Source: Rhea pennata
Taxonomy: Eukaryota > Chordata > Aves > Rheiformes > Rheidae
Assembly: GCF_028389875.1 (NCBI RefSeq)
Contig: NC_084671.1
Location: forward strand, 4,919,501 to 4,983,500
Direction of reading: 5' to 3'
Length of the DNA stretch: 64,000 nt
Shown: positions 1-17,509 of the stretch, in pieces
Position numbering within the stretch: position 1 is the first letter of the stretch
Layout of the letters: every line of letters begins with the position of its first letter
Program-made: the position numbers and the translations under genes
The notes under the pieces: generated by a model
What the model was told of the DNA's origin: nothing
Databases searched by the model: none
The model's input: the letters and a program-made list of their open reading frames with translations, nothing else

Positions 1-167
1 TGTATGGAAATTCTGTTCGCCACTTTCATTAAGCAGGTACAGAAAAGCAAGCACAATTATTAATACTACATGGTTATGCAAACATCAGTGAAAAATGGTT
101 ACTACATTTTCTTGATAAGCTATGCAAAGTTCTTCTAATTAACATTTTAATTAGAAAATTCACTTAC

Positions 168-247
168 CATGAAAGTGTCCTGTATTTTCTTAAATGTTAT
201 ATTCTGCCTGCTTTCAGGTTTCTCCACAGCTTTTTTTACTGTGGCTT
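168..247 (-). CDS. Candidate exon of the gene beyond the left edge (possibly WDR49)
   Basis: On the minus strand a pyrimidine-rich tract ending TCTCAG at 248 is followed by an 80-nt open stretch. It ends at a strong donor, ATG|GTAAGTG, at 167. The open frame contains KPESRQNITFKKIQDTFM. In human, WDR49 lies downstream of PDCD10 on the same strand with its 5' end nearest, so an early WDR49 exon is conceivable here. I do not recognise the peptide, and the next exon would lie outside the window. It could equally be a chance pair of splice sites. Confidence 0.25.
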
Positions 248-968
248 CTGAGATTAGATACCCAGCAGCAGGAAGGAAGTTTAAGTGAATTATAGTTGAT
301 AATTGATTCTCTATTTTAAAACTTACGGCACTCATGCTTCTATTACACCCATCACTTGTCCTTGAGCAGTAATTCACCTTTGGAAAAAAGGTATTACCCA
401 CTGTGCAAGTCTAACAGATACAATTATGAAATAAAATCTCATACAACAAATCTCTGAAACGGCCAGGCCCTGCTCCTCCACTTTGGAGGAGGCAACTCCT
501 CTGTGCCAAAATTCAACTTTGTGCTACAAATGTAAGGATAAATTGTTTTGTCTCAGCCTTGAAGGAAAAAGTTTAGCAATATACTTCTATACTTCTGCTA
601 TTTTTAAGAAAGACCAAGAGCTTGGGATTCTTTATCTTTAAAAAGTGAAGCCAAGGATGGGATACAGTCAGCTCCCCCTAATACATTAGAAAACTAAAGC
701 GAGAAAAGGGGAAAAAGAATTACGGACAAGGTTAATCGATTCTTTCTGATTAATTTACGCTTTAGATTAGGCTTCCATATTTGAAAAGTGTCCCCTTCTC
801 TCCCTCCTCCCCCACCCCCACAACTGTTTTAAAATCACTTCTAACAAAAGGAATGGGGACAAAAAAGCTGCTATTAAAATACAGGTTGGTAAACTAGTGA
901 CCATCTTGTAAGTTTGCTACACTCTGTAACAGAAGGCCAAACTTAATCTTGGAGCATCTTTTCAGTCC

Positions 969-993
969 TTTTTTTTTTTTTTTTTTTTTTTTT
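969..993. repeat. Poly(T) tract, 25 nt
   Basis: This is an uninterrupted T run. Confidence 0.95.
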
Positions 994-2562
994 CCTAGCC
1001 ATAACGTTGCAGCTAGTAAGTTGTTCTGTTCCTGAAATTCCTTTCCTACCAGTCTCTGCTCAGAAGACTGCAAGAGGAGAAACAGGAAAACTGCAATGAA
1101 AAATGACAAAGTTAACTAATGCTTTGAATCCTTATGCAAAGCCAGAAAGTTCCTACAGTCCGAGTGGAAACCCACTGCAATGCCCTTTCAGAAAGACCAG
1201 AAGAGTCCTGCAGGAAGATGGAGCCAGACTGTAGTACAGTGGTTTGGGCAGCTCCTAAAATACTCCTATAACAAAGCAATATTCCTGAGCAGAATAGCTA
1301 GTGTCTACTCCAAAGATAAGCAATAATAACTGCAGCACCAACTACAGTTATTAGTATCACACATTTTGAATTACATTTATTTCGTCTCCCTTTTATTCTT
1401 TTCATAATGGAATAAGCAAACTCAGATTTGTGGTAGTATCATCTAGACAACCTTCCTTCCACTCCTCATTCAATTCATAAAGTAGTATACATATGGCATC
1501 TTTGTAAAATCAAAAGATGAGATAACATCTGCAGAATAAACAAGATAAATTTCTTCTCTGGATACACAATGGAAGATCTGAAAGGGAACAATAAAAAGAC
1601 AGGGTACAATTCTGTACTAACCAAGATAGAATCACACAAAAAGAAGGCTTAACCTCAGCATTCATACCTTATCACCATGTTATTGTCCAGGTAAATCGAA
1701 GTGCAGACACTGGGCCCCAACAAGTTTTCCCAACAATTTTCATACCTGCCATGTTACGATGTCAGCTCAAGATAAGGCTTATACTGAGCTAGGCACCGCG
1801 CACATTTTATCAGTTTGTAAAAACCTTCATTTTATGAATATTAAAACAAACACCTTTTAGTCAGAACTTGGTCTAAGCTTTTCTTCACATTTTTTTTATA
1901 TGCTGAGAAAGGACCATCAAAACAAATCAAGCAATTAAGACAAGTCATGTTTCTTTGCTTCATAAAGATACCAAATATGCAAAGCTTTAATTTTATTAGA
2001 TTGATTTGTCTGTTAACATTGTAGCAGTTATAACCTACATTCACAGCAGCTGAAATTTTATAATAGCAATTAGTAGCACTTTAGTTGCTGTATTAGAAAT
2101 CTCTTTAAACAGAAACTTATCACTAGCGACTCAGATAATTTGAACATAAAGTGCAAAATCACAGTAAAGCTCAGACAGATCTATGCCCCAGCTCTTAGTT
2201 AGTGGAAGATTAAAGCAATGTTTGTTAAAAATCACTAGATATGGATTCACTGTACACAAGGAGAGAGTGTGACCTGAATATATCAAGTAAAGTATTTCCA
2301 TTATCAGACAACGATTAAAATGAGTAATTTTCCATTTTTAAGAATGGCAAAACACACAATAAGGTTAAACATAAAACAAAATGCATTGGTCAGACAACTT
2401 GAAGCTTATTGCTATACTAGGTACCTTTACCTGATAAGGACGTTTGGAAGAACTGAGAAACAGTTCACTTCTTGATAGCCTCTGATTCCAACTTCAAGGA
2501 ATCAGTTACCAGGGCATAATACATCATTCTGTTTGGGAACAAGTCATAAAAAGCTTATGTAC

Positions 2563-2631
2563 ATAGGTGTGTGTGTAGATTTCATTTATATACATATATA
2601 TTTATATAACGTGCACGTACACACACACACT
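2563..2631. repeat. TG / TA / CA compound microsatellite
   Basis: GTGTGTGTG is followed by TATATA-rich sequence and then a CACACACACA run. The two ends are complementary, so a hairpin is possible. Confidence 0.85.
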
Positions 2632-4419
2632 GTTTTGAACCACCTGCAGAACAAGTATGTAAACACGCTATCATCAGTCAGTCAGTAAGGCTGGCCAGCA
2701 CTAGCTGTTCTTCCCGTTACTGGTCCTCTCTTGATGCAGGCAGTGATTTTATTAGAACGGGGTCCAATTCATGAAGCACAAACCAAGCTGTCATAGGTCA
2801 CTCATAAAAACCACCGTTAACAGGGTACACTTGCCAACAGCAAATACACTTTCAATGCAAATTAAGTATCAAAAACTGTACATCTTTCCCTTACATCCAC
2901 CTAACTTACTAGTTTTAGTTAAGCCTTGTGTTACTAGGTCTTAATTACTAAGCTACCATCATCCACAAGGAAGACTAGTAAACCTTTTTACCTACACAAC
3001 TCAAAAGATGCAAGTTAAGTACTACTGTAAATTAGACCAAGTGCCTCCTTCCTGATGCTAGCTAGCAGTTACTTTTACCACTTTCAAAAAAAATGACAGT
3101 TCAGCATGTCAATGGATACTATATCAAGTTGTAAGAATTATAAACAGTGTATAAACAATTACCTTTGTAACTTTACTGAGCTCAACTTGCTCGTAAACAA
3201 AAAGACACCACTGTCAATACACCACTGTCACAACAGAAAACATCCTGAATAGCAAACCTTTCGGGACTCCGTTGATAGTTTTAGATAAGCACGAAATTCA
3301 CAACCTATGTTCCAAGAACTCATTTTCACTCCATATCCTCCTTTACATCTTTGTTACATCTCAGTACTGCTGGAATATTTATCAAGGAAATTTTACTACG
3401 TACAGAGATACAACAGAACATCCAGAGTAATTTTGGCAGGATGCACATGTCCATTTTTCCACTTCTAGACTATTCAGGCAGATAACCCCAGCTGTTGCAC
3501 TCGAGGTAAGAGTCTTCTCCCAAAGAGCAGGGCAGCACAAGGCCACAGCATGCAAAGATGTCTGGCCATACCTCCTCTTCATCATTAACACCTAAACAAA
3601 GAATAGCCCTGTAGCAATTGTGCTTTTCAGTCGGAAGTGATCTTCCCACAGACAGCTTCTACAGGTTTATAAACTGCGTCAGATTTTTCCCTAAATTTAC
3701 TAGTCATTTCAATGCAAAGACCAAATAAAGTTTTCAGCAATCAATTCTATGAAGATTCTTTGTATTTCGAAATAAACTCAATTTGCATTTTGAAGGGGCA
3801 TGCAATATTCAGTAGAGTAAGTGGCATATTGCCATGCAACTGGAGTGGTAAGATTTGAGTCTTTGTCCATCAGCAGTTCTTCATCATCTGCGTAACAGTG
3901 AAATTTAACAATCTAGGTCTCACATGATTTAAATTTAAAAAAAGTGCCTTCTATGGCATACATAGCAGAAACATCACTGGCGTTACCCAGAAGAGGCCCC
4001 CTGCTGCCAAAAGGGTACCAATTAAAAAATTTGTTGTCTCAAAATATTGAATTGGACCCTTTGCTGCACACTCAGATACATATGTTTAAAAAGTAATTCT
4101 GTACTCAAAATCCTGAAATATTCTAGGAGCAAAGCCTGCTAATCTGCCACCAACAAAAGATTAAAGTGGGATTAATATCTATCAAAAACAAAATACACAC
4201 CTCACTTCTGGCATTCTTTATAATTTTGCCAAAGATATTTTAATATAATTTTTCAGGTGTTCTGGTCTAATATTGGATGACAGTCAAAATCTCAGCTTTA
4301 AAAAAAATTCACTTTTATACTGATCTAAACTGCCAAAGGCCTTAAGCACCCAAATAATTTGAATTTCTTCCATTTAATCAATATTCTGCAGTAAGCATTT
4401 CTGTTCACATACAAAAGGA

Positions 4420-4827
4420 CAGTCTAACAGATGTAAACTATTTATTGAATATTTGCCACCAATATTGTTAAATACATAATCTTGCAGTTTTTCTGCTTTC
4501 AAGTTAAAATGTCAGAAACAGAACACCAAATATTTACAATTCTTATAAGGAATGTTACATAATGACACATTAAGGCGTAAATTCTTTTGGCTTATAATTC
4601 TGAAAAGAATGATAATAGCAAAAAGTGATGCAAAATCTTCATTGTGAGATTATGATTAAGCTACAATGTTTTACAAAAATATGGTGTAAGATGGCAATAA
4701 TCCCATTCAAAATCCTGCATTAGGCCCCTTCAAGGGAGGCTGATAATTTATACAGTCAAAACTTTAAAATTTACATATAAAGGTACCCTATCCACCATTG
4801 AAAAGTACAACTCAACATATACAGTTT
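4420..4827 (-). other. PDCD10: PDCD10 3'UTR (probable) with poly(A) signal at 4446-4441
   Basis: The first AATAAA on the minus strand after the stop codon is at 4446-4441, about 385 nt downstream. A U/GU-rich stretch follows it on the minus strand (about 4425-4400), as expected for a cleavage site. The 3' boundary is inferred, and longer 3'UTR forms cannot be excluded. Confidence 0.55.
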
Positions 4828-11818
<6,991 letters not shown>

Positions 11819-14800
11819 CTCAAGAAATATGCTATAGAAGCATAAAACTCCTCATTCACTGAAGCGTTTCCTCTTTTTCCTCGTTGTGTAAGAATAAAGA
11901 ACTTTAAAAGTATATCATCCTTAGGATGCATGAGGGAAAAAAAAAAAAAAAAGACTGCTTACAACTGAAGTTTCTAAAAATGAAAAGGCACATAACACCA
12001 TTAAGTTTACTATTGCCCAGAAAGTAGAGATTATTTTATGGCAGGAGTTTAAGTAATTGTTTCCACTTAATGAAATTTCAAAACCCTAGCTCAAATTTAT
12101 TAAATGAGAACATATCTTCAGTAAGGTACTACTGAAAAGCTTTGGCTTAAGTTCTTACATAACTCATTTTCCTGAAAGTAATAATTTTATTTAATATGCA
12201 ATACATAAATCTTGCCATCACTAGTAAGCAACAACATAAGATTCCTGGCAACTCTCATACTCTTTTCATGTGAAAAGCTTTGTTTAAAAGCATTAAACAC
12301 TGTAAATATTAAATACTAATACATGTGTTATGAAACAGCATTAAAACTGGATGTATATTCTATGATTCTATTGAAATGATTCTGCTGAAAAGAACATTAA
12401 CAAATATTACAGGACACAAACACAGGTACTCCCTACCCGTTTGAGGTCTGAATACTACATCTTTGTTTTCATATAAGCAGAAGTCTTGTTTCCATTCAGG
12501 GTGTGTCAACAGCTATGTTAATTCAATAGGAAATTGTTCCAGTAACTGAACCTAGTTTTTGGAAGTTCTCCACCCAGTCCAGCTCATCCTCTCCAACATG
12601 GAGCGATCACTGCTCAGACCCAGAACAGATGTGGAAAAAAGGTCACCCTGTAGTTCATAAGAAATCTCTGTAAAAGTATGCTGTGTTTTTTTTAACAGGT
12701 CAAGATTCTTTTTGAATATTTTACACAACATATTTGAGTTTATAGAAAATAATTGCATAACACGACACTCAATTACCTAGTGTATCTGACTTAATATCGC
12801 TACACTATGCATCTTCATAACAGATGTAAAGAAGTCACTTTCTAGTTATGTGTAATTTAGGTGTACTGCAGTCTTTAATTGTGAAAAGCAGCAGTGAATA
12901 GTCTCTTTCCAAAAAGACATATTTGTTTTACTGAAAGATAGTTTGTCATAGCTGCACTAAAACACATACAAATAGTATCTTAGAAGGTCTGAATTCTGAT
13001 TATAGGCTGAATCACTATGGAAATGGAAAACAGTTCTATTATTTTGATAAATTATTAGAAAGTCCATGAGTCTTCAGAAGAGCCGACTAAAGCCAAAGTT
13101 TAAATGCAAATTATCGTGCAGCTTTTAACATCTTTTTTGTCTGTAATCAAGAGCTATCACGTGCATAGCACCAAGACTTATGGCAACACTCTTCGGAAAG
13201 CTTAACCCGAGTTCACTAGAATCTCAAAACAGTCTTTTAATTGAGATAAATTTAGACTAGTTCCACTAGTCATTTAACTTATGTTTTCATAGAATTTTAT
13301 TTCATCTTCCTGAGAATGTAAAAACTGATACTAGAACAGCACAATGCAGTTCTGTACTAATTGAGCTCAAACAAATCTTGGCAAATTATTATCAGAAGAT
13401 GCACAAAGGTGTTTCTCAACAGGTATAGAACTTGCTAATTGGTCTGAGAAGGCAAGAAAACAGTCAGATCTATTGTATGGGAATAAATACAGACTGCCAA
13501 ATATACACTGCACATAAGCCTGATTTTTATTGCAGTGACCCCACAGATTGAAATACAGTCTGTTCGCCAGTAGGTATAATAAAGTCACGCTTTAAAGTTT
13601 CAGCACTAAACTATTGTGATTCCAGTTATTGAATAGGCACTGAGAGAACCTGTAAATTTTAGCTGATTAACAAATTCCAAGGAATTCTTTGATGGACCTA
13701 TTCCTCTAATATCTACCCAATGATATTTTAAATCATTCTGCTCAACTATGTCATAAAAAAATAGAGAGATGATAAACTTCCTGTAAGCCAAAACAAACAT
13801 AGGAAAAGGCACCACTCTTCCTGAATTTTACAACTGCTGTTAATAGCGACCACAGTAAAAGTTTGCTTTCTCTAATCTATGTCATTGACAGATTTTTGGT
13901 AAAGGACTAAACCAAACAGCAGGAATACAGAGCTACTTAATGAGAATCCCACTACAGTCTGCAGTAATCTTCCCAAAACTTGTATTTGCTCATTGACCAA
14001 CATGAAAGCCAGTGAGATATCTATGAACATAAGAAAGGTGTTTCTTTAATACTAGCTTTTCAAATTGTGTTTAAAGAGAGCACAGCATCCTAATTATAAC
14101 TCAAAAGATTTTTTTTTAAAACAACAGAAACATCATGCATGTATAACTCAGGACTGAAATCCTGCCATCTGTAGACCTACCTATGCTAGTATAATGCCGT
14201 CTCTATCCTACTCTCCAGGCTCCATATACCTTAAATCTGGAAAACCTTAAGCACCTAGACATTAACGTCTAACCGCAATCTTTCTTTTAAGAAAGCACCG
14301 AAGAGGAAGAAGGCCCAAGTAGTGATTTACCAGATCAATGATTTCAGTAGTTGGCTTCTAGAGTAGAACCAAAAGTACAACTCTACAATTGCTGGTAAAA
14401 ACTGTCCTTATTGCCCAGATGTTCTGTTCCACCTTTTGTGGTAAAGATTCAAGAACAATAGGTTAAAGAAAAAGCCTCCTAAAATTCTCATTTTACCAAA
14501 ACACCCAAGAAGAAAGAGGTGGAGAAACAGCAATGAATATACTATTTTAAGTGCATACATACCCCCAGACAGCTTGTTGCATTATTATGCTTCCCTTATT
14601 AATGAGCATTTAAAGAACAGTTAAAAAAAAAAGACTTCCTCCTTTTCAGATACTAGCTTACCTGCTAGCACTATCCTTCAATTACAGATTGTAATCTTTC
14701 CCATTGCATAACTTAAAAATATATGGTATAAAGCCTTTAAGCTTTGTACTTAAGACGCAGAACTACTTTTCTTCTAAAAATCAAAGAGACTTCACGATGC

Positions 14801-16330
14801 AGTATGCATCTGCAAAAAGACTGCCAGGAAACACTAAAGCTGCAGATCTTTCAGACCCAGACAAGGAAGGCTTTGGCTAAATAAGAATACTAAGAAGGTA
14901 AGGCTGGCTTGAGACATTTGGAAATTAATTGCTTATCATTCACTTTCTGAAGGCCTCCTGCTTCAGCTTTGAAGGACAAGCAAGAAATACATATTGTGAA
15001 GAACTACCTGATACTCTCTGAAAAAAATTACAAGAAGAAAACCCCCAAATTCAAAATAAAAAACACCTCTGGATCTACTAACAAATATTGGTTTCTACTT
15101 TAAGTGACTGCAACCCTTAGAGAAACCAAAGGTTTACACTGAAGAAAACATCACCTTTACCTCTACTTTCATTCTCTGTGCTGCATACTACTTATCTGGA
15201 ATAGAAAAAAAAAATGAAGACAAGACATTTTTTCCTTAGAAGAGGCGAATAAGGAGAAAAGGTTGATGTATGCCTAGGAAACAGAGAAAGGGATGAGGAT
15301 TGAAAAGCCAAGCCTGATCAGAACATATCTTCTCCAGTGTCCTGTCTGAAAGTGGTTAGTAACACATTTCAGACAAACACACAAAAAAATCTCAACAAAA
15401 CATCAGATCCAATAGCTTTGATTTTAAAAAAAGCAGAAGAGATTTCAAAATAAGAGTTTCAACAGTCGCTTTCAGACCACTCATTGGAATTAGTGTACAG
15501 TTCAACTACAATGACAAGATCTGTATTCCAAAATCAGTAAAGATAACCAGAAACAGTTACAAAGGCACTCTGCTGTACGAGTTCCATGTTCTAATTTGTA
15601 TTCCCAGTAGTTCACTGAAAAGGTAACAGAAAGAATATTGTCAGAAGATAGTATTGAAGTTTTAAAGGATCTTTAAACATCTTCTGCTAAAGACATAGGC
15701 AGTTTTCAAACACTCATCCAAATACACTAGAGCCACTTACACTTCAGTCTACTCTGACAAAGCATAGCTGCTTATGCATTATATTACTGTGAGAGTGACT
15801 AATACAGAAGTCATATAAGCAATTCAGATAAACCCAAGAAGTCTAGCTTTAGAATCAGATCATCTTAAAAAAAAATACAACCTTATTCTGAAATCACTCT
15901 TATAATTAATTCACATTCTTTTGCAATGCTGAACTTCAAAATGAGGATGATTTAATTTTTCCTAACATATATAGCTTTTGTGCTTGCCACAGGAGGAACA
16001 AGAATATCCTCCTGGACTGCACCTCAATTTCACTTGGTATCTATACAAAAATTGTTTTGGCTGAAGCAGATCACTATTCTTAACATGCATTATGGAAGGG
16101 ACATATGCCAGCTTCTTTTTCAAGTTCCTCCCCCTCTTCGGGGATTTGAAAGTTAAAATAATATTTGTGTCTATTATTCTCATCAAATACTCTATTTAGT
16201 ATTAGAAAATAGATGAAAACAAAAGCACTTTCAAACACACAAACGTGTTTCAACAAGTAAACGAACAGCAGAAAGCAACTGCTTCCTCGCACACAGGAAG
16301 GGCACCAGCCTGGCCCAAGGTTTCAGCCCT
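11819..16330 (-). other. PDCD10: PDCD10 5' intronic region (upstream of the first coding exon)
   Basis: About 4.5 kb of AT-rich sequence separates the start-codon exon from the CpG island, so the 5'UTR must be joined across it. An A-tract lies at 11938-11952. Extra non-coding exons may be present but I could not identify one with confidence. Confidence 0.7.
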
Positions 16331-16756
16331 CTACCCGGGCCCGCGGCACCTGTAAGCTGCGGGAACGGAGCAAAGTCGCCAGCTAAAGGGGCAGTTCACA
16401 GGGGCAGCGTTTACTGCTCCGTCTCCGCAGGCCGGGGCGGCGCTGCCGGCCGAGCCCCGGCTGCGGGGCGGCGCTGCGGGGCCCCCTGCCTCCGCGCTGC
16501 CAGCCGGGCAGCCGCAGGGCTGCCCCGTTCCCCGGGCTGCGGGGACGGCAACGCTCCGGCGGCGCGGCCGAGCCACCTGACGACGCTCCTCGCTAACGTT
16601 AGCGCGAGCTAAAAATACACACGCGGGCCTACGTCTGCCAGGCCGGGCGGCCCCCCGGAGAGCGGCGCCCGGGCCCCGGCCCTGGCCGCGGCGGCCCCTG
16701 GCTCCCCCCAACCCCGCCCGGGAGGGCCCCAAGCCCCCCAAAAAGGCCCCGGTAGT

Positions 16757-16770
16757 GGGGGGGGGGGGGG
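16757..16770. repeat. Poly(G) tract, 14 nt, in CpG island
   Basis: This is an uninterrupted G run on the plus strand. Confidence 0.95.
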
Positions 16771-17021
16771 AAGGGCGGCAAGGACGAGCCGGCGCCAGGC
16801 CGCGCCCCCGCCTCTCCCCACGGGGACACGGGTCACCTGCCGGGCCAGGCCGGCGCCCCGCGGCGGCGAGGTGCGGAGGCGAAGGGGGCAGCCAGGGGCT
16901 GGCCCGCCCGCGCTCACCTCGCGGCGCCTCGGCCGCCCCCGCCCCACAGCCTCAGCCAGGCCCCGACGCCCGAAGGCGCGTTACGCTCCCAGCGCGGCCC
17001 TAAGCGAACGCACTAACGACA

Positions 17022-17038
17022 CCCCCCCCCCCCCCCCC
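17022..17038. repeat. Poly(C) tract, 17 nt, in CpG island
   Basis: This is an uninterrupted C run on the plus strand, followed shortly by (CG)n at 17048-17055. Confidence 0.95.
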
Positions 17039-17137
17039 ACACCAAGCGCGCGCGCGCCAGCGCCCGCCGGCACCTCACCGTGCGCCTCGCCTCGCCCCGC
17101 CGACCCCCCGCGCTCCTCAGTGCGCTTCGCCGCCGCG

Positions 17138-17146
17138 CCGGAAGTG
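17138..17146 (+). promoter_or_regulatory. ETS/GABPA site (CCGGAAGTG)
   Basis: This is an exact match to the GABPA/ELK core, which is enriched in CpG-island and bidirectional promoters. It lies on the PDCD10 side of the shared promoter. Confidence 0.6.
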
Positions 17147-17232
17147 CCCGCGAGCAGGAAGCGTCCGCCCGCCGCCGCCGTTACCACACTCCAGGCGTTG
17201 TCCGGAACTGGCCGGCGGCCGCGCTGGCCCCT

Positions 17233-17246
17233 GGGACTTGGAGTCC
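17233..17246 (+). promoter_or_regulatory. Degenerate ZNF143/Staf accessory motif
   Basis: GGGACTTGGAGTCC resembles the reverse of the ACTACAA-TCCC element (GGGAnTTGTAGT) with one mismatch in the core. It lies 20 bp from the main ZNF143-like motif, a spacing typical of composite sites. Confidence 0.45.
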
Positions 17247-17265
17247 GCTCCCAGCCGGCGCGCGT

Positions 17266-17282
17266 CCCACAATGCAGCGCGG
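17266..17282 (+). promoter_or_regulatory. ZNF143/THAP11-type site
   Basis: CCCACAATGCAGCGCGG fits the Staf/ZNF143 consensus (CCCRNMATSCMYYRCG) with about one mismatch. ZNF143 sites are characteristic of divergent housekeeping promoters. Confidence 0.6.
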
Positions 17283-17325
17283 CGCCCGGCGGGGACCTGG
17301 AGGAGGCCCGAGTTAGAGGGAGCGC

Positions 17326-17330
17326 CCAAT
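17326..17330 (+). promoter_or_regulatory. CCAAT box
   Basis: The context GCGCCCAATGGGAGC is a good NF-Y site, located about 70-180 bp upstream of the inferred SERPINI1 first-exon region. Confidence 0.6.
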
Positions 17331-17350
17331 GGGAGCGCGGGGCGGGCAGG

Positions 17351-17391
17351 GGGGGCGGAGCCTCCGCGGGCGGGGCGGGGCGGGGCGGGGG
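17351..17391 (+). promoter_or_regulatory. Cluster of GC boxes (SP/KLF)
   Basis: GGGGGCGGAG is followed by an uninterrupted series of GGGGC units (17366-17391), giving several overlapping SP1-type sites just before the likely SERPINI1 start. The run is also G-quadruplex-prone. Confidence 0.6.
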
Positions 17392-17399
17392 AATATCTA

Positions 17400-17509
17400 G
17401 GCGGTGGCGGAGGCGCCGCGCTCACTCTCCGCGGCGGAGCGCGGAGCGGAGTGGGTGCCGGCGACTAGCGGGGCGGCGGCGGCGGCCGGAGCATTGGGGC
17501 ACTGGGGCG
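17400..17509 (+). other. SERPINI1: SERPINI1 non-coding exon 1 (5'UTR), 5' end approximate
   Basis: A near-consensus donor, GGGGCG|GTGAGTG, lies at 17510. The first coding exon has its own acceptor at 43291 only 18 nt before the ATG, so an upstream non-coding exon is required, and this island donor is the best placed. The start site is not visible and the left boundary is a guess. A second good donor at 17937 could define a longer or alternative first exon. Confidence 0.65.

Larger units (their letters stand above)
248..4419. other. Region downstream of PDCD10, no gene recognised
   Basis: This is AT-rich sequence with no convincing exon. It contains a T25 tract at 969-993, a TG/TA/CA microsatellite at 2563-2631 and short chance reading frames only. 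Parts may belong to extended PDCD10 3'UTR forms or to an intron or upstream region of the next gene. Confidence 0.5.

Noticed and set aside
3778-3910. About 40-codon minus-strand open stretch after an AG (containing DEELLMDKDSNLTTPVAW)
   Set aside because: It looks protein-like and has a possible acceptor. However, joining PDCD10 coding exon 6 to it gives an immediate stop, and I know no protein with this end. It is too short to claim.
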